Source: Tiliqua scincoides | Lineage: Eukaryota; Chordata; Lepidosauria; Squamata; Scincidae | Length of the DNA: 64,000 nucleotides | Assembly (NCBI RefSeq): GCF_035046505.1 | Contig: NC_089825.1 | Coordinates: forward strand, 1,453,029 to 1,517,028 | Direction: 5' to 3' | Part shown: one piece after another, positions 1-10,336 of the stretch | Layout of the letters: every line of letters begins with the position of its first letter | Position numbering within the stretch: the first letter of the stretch is position 1 | The notes under the pieces: model-generated | Database searches by the model: none | Told to the model about the DNA's origin: nothing | Seen by the model: only the letters and a program-made list of their open reading frames with translations | Position numbers and translations under genes: made by a program

Positions 1-128
1 CTCTGAAAGGTGGTTCTGGCACAGCGTCTAGTGTGGCTGAAAAGGCCTAACCACTGTGGGAAACATAACGCTGGACTCCGTGGAGGATCCCTGCGGCCTG
101 ACCCTGTAGGGCTCTTCTTCGGTTCTGA
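1..128 (+). repeat. Chimera: antisense LINE tail joined to CR1 3' tail
   Basis: Bases 1-48 match the antisense 3' part of the UUCG-tail LINE (compare 2062-2108). At GGCC the match stops and a diverged sense CR1 3' end follows (GCTGGACT..GGCCTGACCCTGTAGGGCT). The same junction and the same CR1-like segment recur at 778-862. Confidence 0.6.
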
Positions 129-189
129 TTCAGCCTAGTACAGCATCTTCTGATGTCTCTTCTGCATCTTTTAAAGCCTTTTGTAGGCA

Positions 190-275
190 GGAAACCATTT
201 ATTTAGATATGTAAACTGCTTTCTGAACTTCTTTGTTGAAAAGCAGGAAATAAATATTCTCTAACAACAACACAT
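190..275 (+). repeat. Possible SINE/LINE 3' tail
   Basis: Sequence of the type TAAACTGCTTTCTGAAC..GTTGAAAAGCAGGAAATAAAT, similar to the tail at 4545-4610. It is the 3' end of an L2-like or tRNA-SINE element. The rest of 276-690 shows nothing I recognise. Confidence 0.35.
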
Positions 276-690
276 AATGGAAAACCCATTTCTACCCCAA
301 TGTTTTATAAATTGGTGATGAGGGGGTGTCCAGTTTTTAGAACAAATATGGTACTTGGGTGCTTTGCCTTTCTGCAGTCTGTCCCCCAAGTGCATTCCTC
401 ACCAGCCAACCTCTGAAACCAGCAGTAAGCAGAGTTAGCAGGCGAGGATATAGGGAGGGTTCCACTCCCCACACCCAAGTGTCCCTTTGGATCTAAAAAT
501 AACATTCCCCCAACTCCTACTGTGCAGGATTACTCATGTTCAAACAAACAGCTCTGGCACTGGAACAACGGCTATGTGGTACCTCCATGTTTGCACACTA
601 TCTTTGAATACCAGATGCTGGTTCTACAACACTGGGGAAGAACCATGAATTCATGACCCGCTTGTGGTCTTCCCCAGAGGCACTTGGCTA

Positions 691-862
691 TGGTTGGCAA
701 CTTTCAGTCTTGAAAGACTATGGTATAAGCCTACAGCACCCGGTATTCCCAGGCAGTTTCCCATCCAAGTACTAACCAGGCCTAACCACTGTGGGAAACA
801 TAACGCTGGACTCACTGGAGGATCCCTGCGGCCTGACCCTGTAGGGCTCTTCTTCGGTTCTG
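691..862. repeat. Chimera: antisense 5S-derived SINE fused to sense CR1 tail
   Basis: 691-720 is the antisense UUCG stem-loop tail (GGCAACTTTCAGTC). About 733-780 is antisense 5S rRNA (CCCATCCAAGTACTAACCAG). At GGCC it switches to the same CR1-like segment seen at 49-128, ending TTCTTCGGTTCTGAT. The 5' half of the 5S region is missing. Confidence 0.7.
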
Positions 863-1744
863 ATGTCACCTGTGATTTTAGCCCAAATCCCAGGAGAGAT
901 TTCCTGCTCCCACAAGGTAGGGCTTGAGAACCTCCATAACATGCTTCCACCATAATGTGAAGCCAATACAGTTCTACGTCCTGGTGTGAACTCATTGGTT
1001 AGGGACACATTGACAGTCGAGAAGGTCACAGTGGTTAGTTGCGAACCTGGATCAAGCTGGGATGTTTCAGCAATGCTCAGGTTGGGCATTGGAAGAAAGC
1101 TGGATTTCAGTTCCTGGTGGGGAAAAAACACAGGCTGGAAAAACATTTGTCAAGTGAAGGCTATTTTAGCACAGTGTCCCTTTGGCTGTATCTTGGGGTG
1201 GGGGCAGAGCAGTGGCTGCCTTGTATGCAGATTCCAGCAGGTCCAACCCCTGGCAGCATCTCCAGGCAGGGCTGGAAAGTCTCAGAGCCAGGAAAGACCC
1301 TGGAGGGCAACTGCCAAGCAGTTCAGAGGAGATCACACCAAGCTGGGTGGAAGCACCAATGGTCCAACCTCACATTTTCCTGTTTTTTTTTTCTTTTCTG
1401 CCCTTCTCTGTTTTCCTCCTGTTTTAAATTCCTTTCTTTCTAGCAAGGCAAGTATGGGGGAAAATCCAAAAATCCCCGATAACATCACCGGCCATTCCAT
1501 GTTTCTCTTTCCAGATGTTTTGTGGAAACAAGTTTAAGAGGAGCTAAAACAGCAGCAGCAAACAAACTGCCAAGAGCAGAACATCTGGAGCAGCTCAAAG
1601 AACCCGGACAGCCCTTTGTTCGCTCTGCCTGGACCTGCCCTTTGGCCAAAGATATGGAAGCTGGAAAAATGACTCTGCATGGAACACTGAACGGAGCAGC
1701 CTGCCCCGGGGATATGAGGAGGAGGCAATGGGGCAATTTGTGGT
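863..1744. other. Intergenic stretch, nothing recognised
   Basis: Unique-looking sequence with several short ORFs on both strands, including a 183-codon one. None has a recognisable domain or splice context. Confidence 0.3.
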
Positions 1745-1925
1745 GGGGCATAAGAAGAGCCCTGCTGAGTCAGGCCAAGGCACATCTAGTCCAGCTCCCT
1801 GTGGCCCACCAGTTGCTTCAGGGGGCACACACACTAAACCACAAAATACCTGCATCCTGTTACCAATCCCTTGCATCTGGTGGGACATTTGGGGGTTCTT
1901 AGTAGCTTACCCAAAGGGGTGAGCA
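1745..1925 (-). repeat. CR1 LINE 3' end
   Basis: Antisense CR1 tail: AAGAGCCCTGCTGAGTCAGG, ATCTAGTCCAGCTCCCTGT, then the CATCTGGTGGGACATTTGG region. 5'-truncated and diverged. Confidence 0.65.
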
Positions 1926-2020
1926 GAGGCACCCAGCAGAAGAGAAAATGATTTTGCGCAAGCAAATGAGAGCCCTAATTAACCCCCCTCCCAAAAGTCC
2001 CAGGCTGCCTCCTTGCTGTT

Positions 2021-2669
2021 CATCACTGGCAACCTTCAGTCTGGAAAGACTCTGGTATCGCGCTCTGAAAGGTGGTTCTGGCACAGCGTCTAGTGTGGCT
2101 GAAAAGGCCGATTCGGGAGTGACAATCCCTTCCACACCGGGAGCAAGTGCAGTCTGTCCCTGGCCTGTCTCCCTGGCTATGGGCCTTCCTTCTTTGCCTC
2201 TTAGCCTCAGACTGTTGGCCAAGTGTCTCCTCAAACTGGGAAAGGCCATGCTGCACAGCCTGCCTCCAAGCGGGCCGCTCAGAGGCCAGGGTTTCCCACC
2301 TGTTGAGGTCCACTCCTAAGGCCTTCAGATCCCTCTTGCAGATGTCCTTGTATCGCAGCTGTGGTCTACCTGTAGGGCGCTTTCCTTGCACGAGTTCTCC
2401 ATAGAGGAGATCCTTTGGGATCCGGCCATCATCCATTCTCACGACATGACCGAGCCAACGCAGGCGTCTCTGTTTCAGCAGTGCATACATGCTAGGGATT
2501 CCAGCACGTTCCAGGACTGCGTTGTTAGGAACTTTGTCCTGCCAGGTGATGCCGAGAATGCGCCGGAGGCAGCGCATGTGGAAAGCGTTCGGTTTCCTCT
2601 CCTGTTGTGAGCGGAGAGTCCATGACTTGCTGCAGTACAGAAGTGTACTCAGGACGCAAGCTCTGTAGA
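2021..2669 (-). mobile_element. 5'-truncated LINE with UUCG stem-loop tail (longest copy)
   Basis: C-terminal end of a non-LTR retrotransposon ORF. It has MRCLRRILGITWQDKVPNNA, LLKQRRLRWLGHVVRMDDGR and a terminal zinc-binding motif [19 protein letters not shown]. The ORF is open from 2577 upstream to the tail. It is flanked by a perfect 10-bp duplication CCTTGCTGTT at 2011-2020 and 2670-2679. The tail reads (minus) GAGACTGAAGGTTGCCA, slightly altered here. The LINE clade was not resolved by eye. It may belong to the group with C-terminal endonuclease-RT zinc fingers. Confidence 0.85.
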
Positions 2670-2747
2670 CCTTGCTGTTATAAATGTATTAAAGCAAGAA
2701 CAGCAAGGCTGGACCAAATTAGTTCCCTTCCCCCCCCCCCCCGCTCT

Positions 2748-2935
2748 CTCTCTCTCTGATTCCAGCAGTCCGACAACCCTGTAAAGTAGGTCACTATTAC
2801 ACATGTACTTCCACTTGGGAAATGGGGAAATGAAGAGACTGATAGTATCTTAACTGTCACCTCGAGACTCCCTGGCCGAAGCAGAATCTGAACCCAGCAG
2901 TTCTTGGTTCAGGGTTGCACTTGTTAGGTGCTCTG
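2748..2935 (-). repeat. MIR-like tRNA-derived SINE, old
   Basis: Antisense features of a CORE-type SINE: ACAACCCTGTAAAGTAGGT and CTGAACCCAGCAG (B-box complement). Strongly diverged. A C-tract of about 14 lies just before it (2731-2744). Confidence 0.45.
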
Positions 2936-3444
2936 CAATACCAGCTCACAACTCTTTTAACAGCCCTGGTTGCCTGCTGACATGGGGGTTCTTGCACCCA
3001 CCTGCATGGAATGTTTTCCTTTCAATCAAGGGACACACAAACCTTAATCCCACACGCCTGTGCTGCTTTTAGGCCTTCCTAGTAAAACGTTCTTCCAAAT
3101 TGTAGCCCTGCTCTTACGTAATGTTTCACAGCGTCTAATATTTTACTGCTGGAGGCAATGACTGAACCACTCAAAAACAATTCACAGAACATGTTCTTGG
3201 CACTGGATTCGGTCGGCAGAGCTGGCCCAATGAATAACCCACATGGTGGGTCGATGCAAGAGGAGGGAAGCCAAACTTGCTCTGGTCAAAGCAGAGAGAC
3301 AAAAGGGGAAGCAGAACATCAGCGAGCCCTGAAATCTCACACACCCGCCTGGGAAGCAGCTTTTGGGCAGGGCAGTGTCTTGTCTGTTCAAAAATAAAGA
3401 CCAAATTAAAAGAAACTGAACCACGGAAAGCCTAATTTGCAGTG

Positions 3445-3565
3445 CAAGCCTGGGCATGTTTACTCAGAAGTAAAGCTGCAATTCTATATGCATTGACATG
3501 ATTAAGCCCTACTGAACACAGTGGGACTTACTTCTGAGTAGACATGCACAGAATTGTATGCTAGA
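3445..3565. repeat. Short palindromic element (TCAGAAGTAAGTCC family), diverged
   Basis: Contains GTTTACTCAGAAGTAAAG and, facing it, GGACTTACTTCTGAGTAGAC. These are the inverted arms of a roughly 80-bp dispersed palindrome. Confidence 0.6.
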
Positions 3566-4199
3566 CCCTTCACTATATTCAACAAATTTGAGTTTGCAAG
3601 GGATTGCAGACACTTGCATGTGAACTGAATTCTCTTTTGCAAACAAGCAGCCCTTTAAAATTCTGCAGAATTCATCTGATGCCTGCAAACAGCCTCTCAT
3701 CAGAGCCCTTTTCTTTCCACCATTCTGAAAGTCCTGGAGCAGCAGCAGTACTACAGGTATGTCTTTTGTGGAAGGGTAAGAAGCCTGGAAACTCCATCCC
3801 TTGGGACAGGGAGTGTTTGTTTGTAAACAATGCATTAGAATTTATTTGGGGGGGGGGGGGGTATTCATGCCAAGAGATTCTTTCCAAACTGGTTCTGTCT
3901 ACAAAAGCCCACAGGAGACACTTCTAAATCAGAAGCAATACTTCTTAAGGTTTATCATTAAGTTGGATGCAGATTGTAAAAAACATGGAATGGTCTTTCT
4001 GTGCCTTTTTTGTCACATCAGATTTAGAGAGATGTCATGATCACATCCCCCCTAATTTATTGAAGGGGATACCTTTAATAAATGGTCTAATACTGACATG
4101 CGAATTATACATATATTGTTTAAATTGTTTAGCAATGACAACTAGGGTCCTATGAAGAATACTTCTGTTTGATCAGGCCCAAAGACCTGTGGATCCCAG

Positions 4200-4227
4200 C
4201 AGTGGCGTAGCTAGAGGGGGTGCAAAG
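4200..4227 (+). repeat. hAT-like MITE family A, left-end fragment
   Basis: CAGTGGCGTAGCTAGAGGGG followed by GTGCAAAGG, the family A terminus. The rest is absent, replaced by a tRNA-derived SINE. Confidence 0.65.
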
Positions 4228-4620
4228 GGCAGGAGGTCTGGCTCAGTTGGTAGAGCTGCCGCCTTGTGTGCCTGAAGATCTGAGGCTGCCAGTTCGAAAC
4301 AACCGGAAGTACCCGAGAACTGACGACACGCTGATATACTGATGCGCTGACCCTCGGTGGCAGAGAGGAGTTGCCGTCAAGTGGAGCGTGGGAGGCGAAG
4401 GGCCAGAGAGAGGCCAGACCGGGAAGGAATCCAGCTGGAACGGGAGTTCTATGAAAGACTAGAACTATTCAATTGTAAAAATCCAAAGACCAAAGAAAGG
4501 CGGTATATAAATACCTGTATAAATAAATATTTCATTTGATTTTTCTCTGTAAACCGCTTTGTGAACTTTTAGTTGAAAAGCGGTATATAAATACTGTTAA
4601 TAACAATAATAACAATAACA
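4228..4620 (+). repeat. tRNA-derived SINE with LINE-like tail
   Basis: A tRNA-like head: A box TGGCTCAGTTGGTAGAG and B box CAGTTCGAAAC at the right spacing. A unique body follows, with a tail GAAAGGCGGTATATAAATAC and a second tail-like unit GTAAACCGCTTTGTGAAC.. AAAGCGGTATATAAATACTG. It is too degenerate downstream to be a tRNA gene. Confidence 0.7.
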
Positions 4621-4639
4621 TATCCATGCTCCTCTGCAA

Positions 4640-4865
4640 CACTAGAGAAGGCAGCAGTCCGTAAGTTCACCATTGGCTCCTTGACAGGCTGTATGTGAAA
4701 GGCCACTGGCCCTTCTCACCCAGTGCAGCAGTTCTCCAGGGTCTCAGGCAGGGATCTCTCTCATCACCGACCACTTGATCCCTTTGTAGGTTGCTGGGGA
4801 CTGAAGGGGGATTCTGTGGCATGCAAACCATGTGCTCTACCACTAAGCTATGGCACCCTCTTGAG
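4640..4865 (-). repeat. tRNA-derived SINE (Ala-like head), antisense
   Basis: Ends with GCATGCAAACCATGTGCTCT and ACCACTAAGCTATGGC, which is antisense to TAGCTTAGTGGTAGAGCA. Upstream it has TTCTCCAGGGTCTCAGGCAG, the family body. Confidence 0.65.
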
Positions 4866-5102
4866 GATCCTCTGAGCAACCTGCAATAGCTCTGAAATAA
4901 GGCAGTGTCTAACTGGTGCAGTTTCCTTCCCTGAAGAAAGGGTATCACTGAAATGCTGCACCAGGAGAGCACCTAAAGCAACAGAACAGTTGCTTTTCTT
5001 CAAGGAAAAGTAGTACTGTCCAGTATGGAAGGCTCCACCTGAGCCCCAGCTCCACACAGAGACAAAAGCCCCTTGAATAGTAACCCCCTGGAGGTCTGCC
5101 AT

Positions 5103-5152
5103 TCAGAGCGTGACACCATAGTCTTTTGAGACTGAAGGTTGCCAACTAAGAA
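5103..5152 (+). mobile_element. LINE 3' end only, perfect 13-bp TSD
   Basis: A 50-bp insertion: CAGAGCGTGACACCATAGTC through GAGACTGAAGGTTGCCAAC. Flanking copies of GGAGGTCTGCCAT at 5090-5102 and 5153-5165 are identical. This is an extremely 5'-truncated copy of the UUCG-tail LINE. Confidence 0.88.
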
Positions 5153-5165
5153 GGAGGTCTGCCAT

Positions 5166-5744
5166 CCCTGCCACAAGAGACGAGTAAAACAATTGTATGG
5201 CTCTCTGTCGCCTCCTGTGGATGACTCGAGGAAGCTCTCCGGAGCAAACCCACATCTCCTCACTCATGATTTCTCACACATATTCATCTTGAGCTCTTGC
5301 TGACCTGGCAAGTTGGGAAAACCAGTGCTTGACCTCAACAAGGAGAAATTCTCATCAAGCAAGTAATGATACCCCCCATCTCTCTTTTCTCATTTTCATA
5401 CTACTTGCATCTTCCATGGCTGCTTGGAGAGAGCACTAATCTGCCTGTTGATATCATCTCTCTTGTTTTGGTTCCCCGGAAAGACCACAATGGAATACGA
5501 GGTCCTGCTCATTTAGGAGCGCCCCATCAGTTGTGTTGAACTAAGTTTCTGCTCTTCACACCAGCATCAAAGTGGTTCCCACAGGGAGAGATACAAGGGC
5601 TGGCTGGCTTTGTTCTCCCACCTCTCCAAAACTTACTTCCCTGCAGACCTTTGAGTATACTTTATACAATTACATTCTCATTATGCATCAAACTTTACAA
5701 AGGACAAGAATGCAGGTCCCTGCCCTGCACAGCTTACAATATAT
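5166..5744. other. Intergenic stretch, nothing recognised
   Basis: No coding, RNA or repeat signature that I could identify. Confidence 0.3.
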
Positions 5745-5935
5745 GACATACCTTCTACTGAGTCAGATTGTTGCCCAAAACTATCTGCTCTGATTGGTGG
5801 CAGAGGAGGGTCGTCCAGGGTCTGGGCAGGGGTCTTTCCCAGGACCTGCTACCTGAATTGCAGATGGCAGGGACTGAACCTGGGGGCCTTTGCATGCAAG
5901 CCGTGTGCTCTGCACTGAGCTACAGTCCTTTCCAG
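5745..5935 (-). repeat. tRNA-derived SINE (Ala-like head), antisense
   Basis: Same family as 4640-4865: TACTGAGTCAGATTGTTG at its tail side, GGTCTTTCCCAGGACCTG in the body, and GGGACTGAACCTGGGGGCCT plus TGCACTGAGCTACAGTCC at the antisense tRNA head. Confidence 0.75.
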
Positions 5936-7084
5936 ATGGTCAACATGACCTAAAAATGCAACCCAACTGTCTAAAATTCAGTGCCAGGGAGACAGCAGAG
6001 GCAGGAGAAGGATCTGTGTTTATTTCAGGCATGCAGACTTTGACTTTACTGCCGGAGGAGATGGAGACCAAGTGCTCATGCCAAAGGTGAGCTTGGAGGA
6101 GGGGTTTGTTAGTAGGAAGGCTGCCTTGCAAGGATGTTTGTCCTTGCTGCTGAACCCCTGACAAATTCAAGCACAGCTGGATTGCAGTTTTAGCACAGAT
6201 GCAAATGATCATGAACAGGCACCCCTACTTGTCACACAAAAGTATTCCTGATCTTAGACTGCTGAGATATGCACAGACAAGCAGGTTGAACATTTGGCAT
6301 GTGCCACATGAATGCTCACGCTCCTGCCAATCTCTATGCTTGCACTTGCCTCTCACAAGCATAATCTAGACAATGTGTGCACACAAACACACGTTTGCCC
6401 GGCAGAGCTGTATTCAGACATCCACAACGCGCGCTATCCGTTTCCTCTTCCACATGATGACACACAACATACACTTTGATGTTCAAATACTGGGACAACA
6501 AGTTCTCACATCAAGATTCCACACCCACAAATACATACCAGTTGCTTACTCTCAGATGTCCGGATTGTATCAGTCACACTAGAGCGGCCAGCTTTTCAAA
6601 CAGTCAGTGCAGCGGTGCTTTTCACAGCTGCTCGATCAATTGTGTTAAATCAATTGTGTTATCAGCTGCAGATGCCGCAGACAAGTTTTCAACCTGAAGT
6701 CTCTACAGATTTACATCTTGTATATATACACACACCCTAATGGATACATCAGTCACAGACTCCAACAGCTAATCCACACATCACATGAGCGGCACACACA
6801 CGCACACAATTGGAAGATGAGCTTTTCATGCTTCAGATGTCACATGAATCACACATTAGACGCATAAGTTGTGCACTGCACATAAAGAGTTTCATAACAT
6901 CTGTTACATTGTAGGCTTGCAGCTGACACAGTCCCTGCATCCATCACAAACTGTTCGCTTGTGTACACGCAATAGATTTTTGCACCAGTATATTCCATGC
7001 ACATGTATGGTGATGTGACACACCCAGTGCAGGGGCTGCCCACACATTTACAGCCATGAACATGCCCTCCATGTAGCAGATGAC
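5936..7084. other. Intergenic stretch, CA-rich in part
   Basis: Scattered short ACAC runs between about 6300 and 6800 (for example ATATACACACACCC at 6724). Otherwise no recognisable element. Confidence 0.3.
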
Positions 7085-7285
7085 CAGTGGCATAGCTAGA
7101 GGGGGTGGAAAGCACTAAGACTTGCAGGGAGCCTCACTGTGGTGTGCAAGCAGCCCCACTCCGGGTGGTGGGGGCAAAACGGAGACCACCAGACCACAGG
7201 GCCACTGAGATCCCTTGGAAACCACAGCACCATCTCGTTCAGGCCCACTCAGGTCAGTGGGGCTTCCTCTCTAGGGATTCAGCAG

Positions 7286-7525
7286 CCTGAGAGCCCGATC
7301 CTATGCATGTCTAGTTATAGTCCACGGGGCTTACTCCCAGGTAAGTGAGGCTAGGCTTGTAACCTGAAAGCCCACTCCTATGCATGTCTACTCGGCAGGA
7401 AGGGCTTACTCCCAAATCAGTGTGGACAGGATGGCAGCCTCCGAGCCTCTGCCTGTCTACTCAGAAGTAACTCCCGTCAGAGTCCATGGGGCTTACTCCA
7501 GGAAAGCGTGGACAGGAGGGCAGCC
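7286..7525 (+). repeat. Three tandem units of the TCAGAAGTAAGTCC palindromic element
   Basis: Three successive units, each with CCTATGCATGTCTA or a relative, GGGGCTTACTCCCAGG-type centre, and GTGGACAGGANGGCAGCC end. They are about 75-80 bp each and differ from one another. Confidence 0.7.
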
Positions 7526-7549
7526 TCCACCAGGCTTCGCTTGGGGCCA

Positions 7550-7880
7550 GATCGCGCAGGGGGCGGAGTCTGCGCTCAGGGACCCCCCCCCCGCGGCGTG
7601 TCCGCCAGGCAGCCCCTCGCTCCGATGCCCACCGGGCGGGCCAGTGCCGGGCGGGCCTCGAGCCACTGACCTCTCCAGTCCGGACGGTGCGCTCCCCTCT
7701 CCCGCCAGCGTCCCGGGCGGCGCGCTCTGCGGGAGGGGAGGCGCGCGGGGCACCCGCTGGAGCGAGGGCGGCGTAGCGGGGGGACAGGGCGCCGAGTCTG
7801 GCAGGGAGCCATTCCCGGCGGGGGAGGCATTTGCACGACCCGGGGAGGCTCCCTGCGGGACTTCGTGCTTTGCCCCCCTC
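7550..7880. other. CpG-dense block inside a transposon
   Basis: Very GC-rich, with many CpG (GCGGCGCGCTCTGCGGG and similar). It resembles a CpG-island promoter but no gene start is recognised on either strand. Confidence 0.5.
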
Positions 7881-8044
7881 TAGCTACGCCACCGCTCGGA
7901 GTTTTGCCCTTATAAAGACTTGGCTGCTGCGGGGATTGCCAGGCGTTCCTCTTTTTTCTTCCTGTTCTCTTTTAAGGGGAGATGATGCAGGACCTCTCTC
8001 CAGATGATAAACATCCCCTTTGATCCAGCTGCAGGGGGTTGGGG

Positions 8045-8327
8045 CAGGGTGACCAGATGTCATAACTACAAAAGAGGACCAGGCCCCCCCAAATGTAGGA
8101 CATCCAAAGAAAATGTAGGACACGGATTTCATGTGGTTAATTTAAACACTATATTACTTATTAAATTTAAAACTATATTGCATAGACTTTATTAAATTAC
8201 AAGCAGGCAATGCGCTGCCTGCAGGAGCCTGCTCACAGGGAAAAGGAAGACATTGGAAGTTTTTTTTCCAAGACACGAGGCTACAAAAGAGGACAGGTCC
8301 TGGAAAAGAGGACGTCTGGTCACCCTG
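8045..8327. mobile_element. hAT-like MITE with CAGGGTGACCAGA termini
   Basis: Terminal inverted repeats CAGGGTGACCAGATGTC and GACGTCTGGTCACCCTG match at 16 of 17 positions. Subterminal ACAAAAGAGGAC also recurs at both ends. Flanks GGTTGGGG and GTGTGGGG agree at 6 of 8. The interior is AT-rich with no ORF. Confidence 0.85.
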
Positions 8328-8527
8328 GTGTGGGGGGAAGCTGCTAGAACGAAAAGGGATGACCATGAGTTTAGAGGACGGGGTCTACAAGCATTGCAAA
8401 CCTTGCAATGGGAGATCTGGGCAAGGAACAGAATGCAAGGACATCTTGGAAAAGATGCCCTGAGCCAAAGAGGTCTGCGGGCTCCAAAAGGGAGATCAAG
8501 GTGTCACAAACATGACTGGCAGCAGAA

Positions 8528-8640
8528 TCCTGGGTATGTCTACTCAGAAGTAAGCCCTGTTGGCGGTGGAGGGAGATCCATTTGCATCACCTTGAGCTGC
8601 CTGGAGGAGGAAGATACAACTGTACAAATAAGTAAATACT
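8528..8640 (+). repeat. Palindromic-element arm plus SINE-like tail
   Basis: TATGTCTACTCAGAAGTAAG at 8535, followed by CACCTTGAGCTGCCTGGAGG and a tail ACAAATAAGTAAATA. Confidence 0.5.
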
Positions 8641-9804
8641 AAAACCACAGCCAACAACACCCAATGGAGGGGGAGTCAGGTAAAATCACCCACAGTTCAA
8701 GTCACAGACCTGTCAAAATAAAAAAGTGCACAATGAAATGTGATGGAGGTGATCTGTGACTCTCCTGGGACAGGAAGTGGCTGGAGGGGTCACCACAGTG
8801 GAGGAGACCCTCTCTCACCTCACCACAGCAGTGCCTGGTTCATCCCTAGTGTCTGGTCAGATGTCTTCTGAGCGCCCTGGAGGTCTCTTCACTCTCTCCT
8901 TTTCTTGCTCTTCCCCTGTCCTGTTTTGCAGGTCTGCATTTTGACAGTCTTTCCACTATTTAGAGCTTCACATTCGCCCAGCAAGATTCAGTCCTCATGC
9001 AAAATGGTGTTGGCATTTTCTTATAGGCTCTTCAGCTACAGCTAAGAGATTTCAGGGTTGCTGAGCTGGTTGCTTGCCCTCCAGTCAGGGCTGCCAAAGG
9101 CTGTTCAGCTGGGAAAGCAATGTGAGATCATTTGGGGGAACCAGCTCAATCGCCTCCACAGGGCAGAAAACAACCTCTAACCTTCCCTCTGGAGCTTGGG
9201 TGTCAGTGTAGGCTTGTCTCCGGCGGTTGCCTGTGACTTCAGGGGTTGAGGATTTTTTATAAGCAAATGCTAAAATAAGCTCATTTTCTTGTGTCTGCTA
9301 AAATCTTCTCCACTGCCTAAGACAGCCTTCTGTGCTTCCTGATTTTAAGAACATGCCGCTAGTCCTGATTGTGCAAACCAGAACAAATCCACATGCTGGA
9401 GACAAGAGGCATGCCGGAACTGCGGAATCCACAGTGTTCCAGGCCCACAGAATTCTATTCACTGGAGTCATGGCCTCTGCTGGCCTTCATACAGCCTTCA
9501 TCACCAGTGTATTGGATACAAAAGGAACTGGTCTGCAGTGTAGCTGTCCTGCAAATGCTTAGGCCAAAGTTCACACAACACCATCATCGGTGATTCTCAG
9601 GATAGGCCCATCTCAGGATAGGCCCATCCATGAAGCTGTCTGTGGGAAAACCCACCTCAACAGGTGTTACCACTGGGATCAGCATTAAAGGACAGCCTGA
9701 CCACTCGTTTATCCTGGTGGAAACCAGCCCCCTGGCTGGAAGGACAGAGTTGCTGTTGTGAAGTCCCAAGAGGTGTTCCTCACTACTGCACACATGCTGA
9801 GGAC
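8641..9804. other. Intergenic stretch with one small duplication
   Basis: No gene recognised. CTCAGGATAGGCCCAT is repeated in tandem at about 9596-9628 (two copies). Confidence 0.35.
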
Positions 9805-9905
9805 AGGAGCTGTAGCTCTGTGGCTGAGCACCCACTTTGCAGGCAGAAAGTCCCAAATTCTAATCCCCGAGAGCATCTGCAAGTGGGGGCAGGGAGGGAC
9901 CGCCT
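9805..9905 (+). repeat. tRNA-derived SINE head
   Basis: GAGCTGTAGCTCTGTGGCTG (A box) and CCCAAATTCTAATCCCC (B box, decayed). Same family as the antisense copies at 4640 and 5745. Confidence 0.6.
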
Positions 9906-10336
9906 CTTTCCTTATAATCCTGCCCGTGCTCTTAGATCATCGGGGGGGGGGGCGGCTTTTGACGGTGCCGCCACCAAGAGAGGTGAGAGGGGCGGCGGCC
10001 AGGAAGAGGGCCTTCTCGGTGGTGGCCCCCGAACTCTGGAATACCCTTCCCTTAGAATTGAGAACTGCTCCCTCTTTGTTAACATTTCAGCGTGGACTGA
10101 AGACCTTTTTATTTCAAACAGCTTTTAATTGCCGACAGGCTGGCTGGCTTTCTTTCTCTTTTTTCTCTTTTATATTAGAATCCATGGGGCTTGTGTTAAT
10201 TTTTTAATTATGTGCACCTGTTTTAATTATTGTTTTTAATTGCTATTTTTGTATTTTTAATTGTTGTAAGCCGCCTTGTGTGCCCATGGGGCAAAAAGGC
10301 GGGATATAAATTAATAAAATAAAATAAATAAACCCT
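9906..10336 (+). mobile_element. L2-like LINE 3' end
   Basis: Encodes the end of a LINE ORF (RKRAFSVVAPELWNTLPLEL, then TFQRGLKTFLFQTAF). After it comes a 3' UTR ending GTAAGCCGCCTTGTGTGCC, AAAAAGGCGGGATATAAAT and an AATAAAATAAAATAAATAAA tail. A G-tract of about 10 sits at 9942. The L2 assignment is from the C-terminal motif only. Confidence 0.75.

Larger units (their letters stand above)
7085..7894 (+). mobile_element. Large hAT-like family A copy with GC-rich interior
   Basis: Left terminus CAGTGGCATAGCTAGAGGGG and right terminus CCCCTCTAGCTACGCCACCG are inverted. Both arms match the short family A copies (GCAGGGAGCCTCAC at left, GAGGCTCCCTGCGGGAC at right). The 600-bp middle is not in the short copies. 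It holds three palindromic-element units (7286-7525) and a CpG-dense block (7550-7800). No clear 8-bp duplication remains (CAGATGAC versus CTCGGAGT). No transposase ORF is seen. Confidence 0.75.

Noticed and set aside
2023-2577. A host zinc-finger gene
   Set aside because: The same protein occurs at 28905, 31264 and 44225, each flanked by target duplications. It is a LINE ORF end.
4228-4300. A tRNA gene
   Set aside because: The boxes fit but the acceptor stem does not pair, and a SINE body and tail follow.
7380-7883. A 167-codon ORF in the GC-rich block
   Set aside because: Pro/Gly/Ala/Arg-rich in several frames at once, which is typical of GC-rich non-coding DNA. It lies in a transposon copy.
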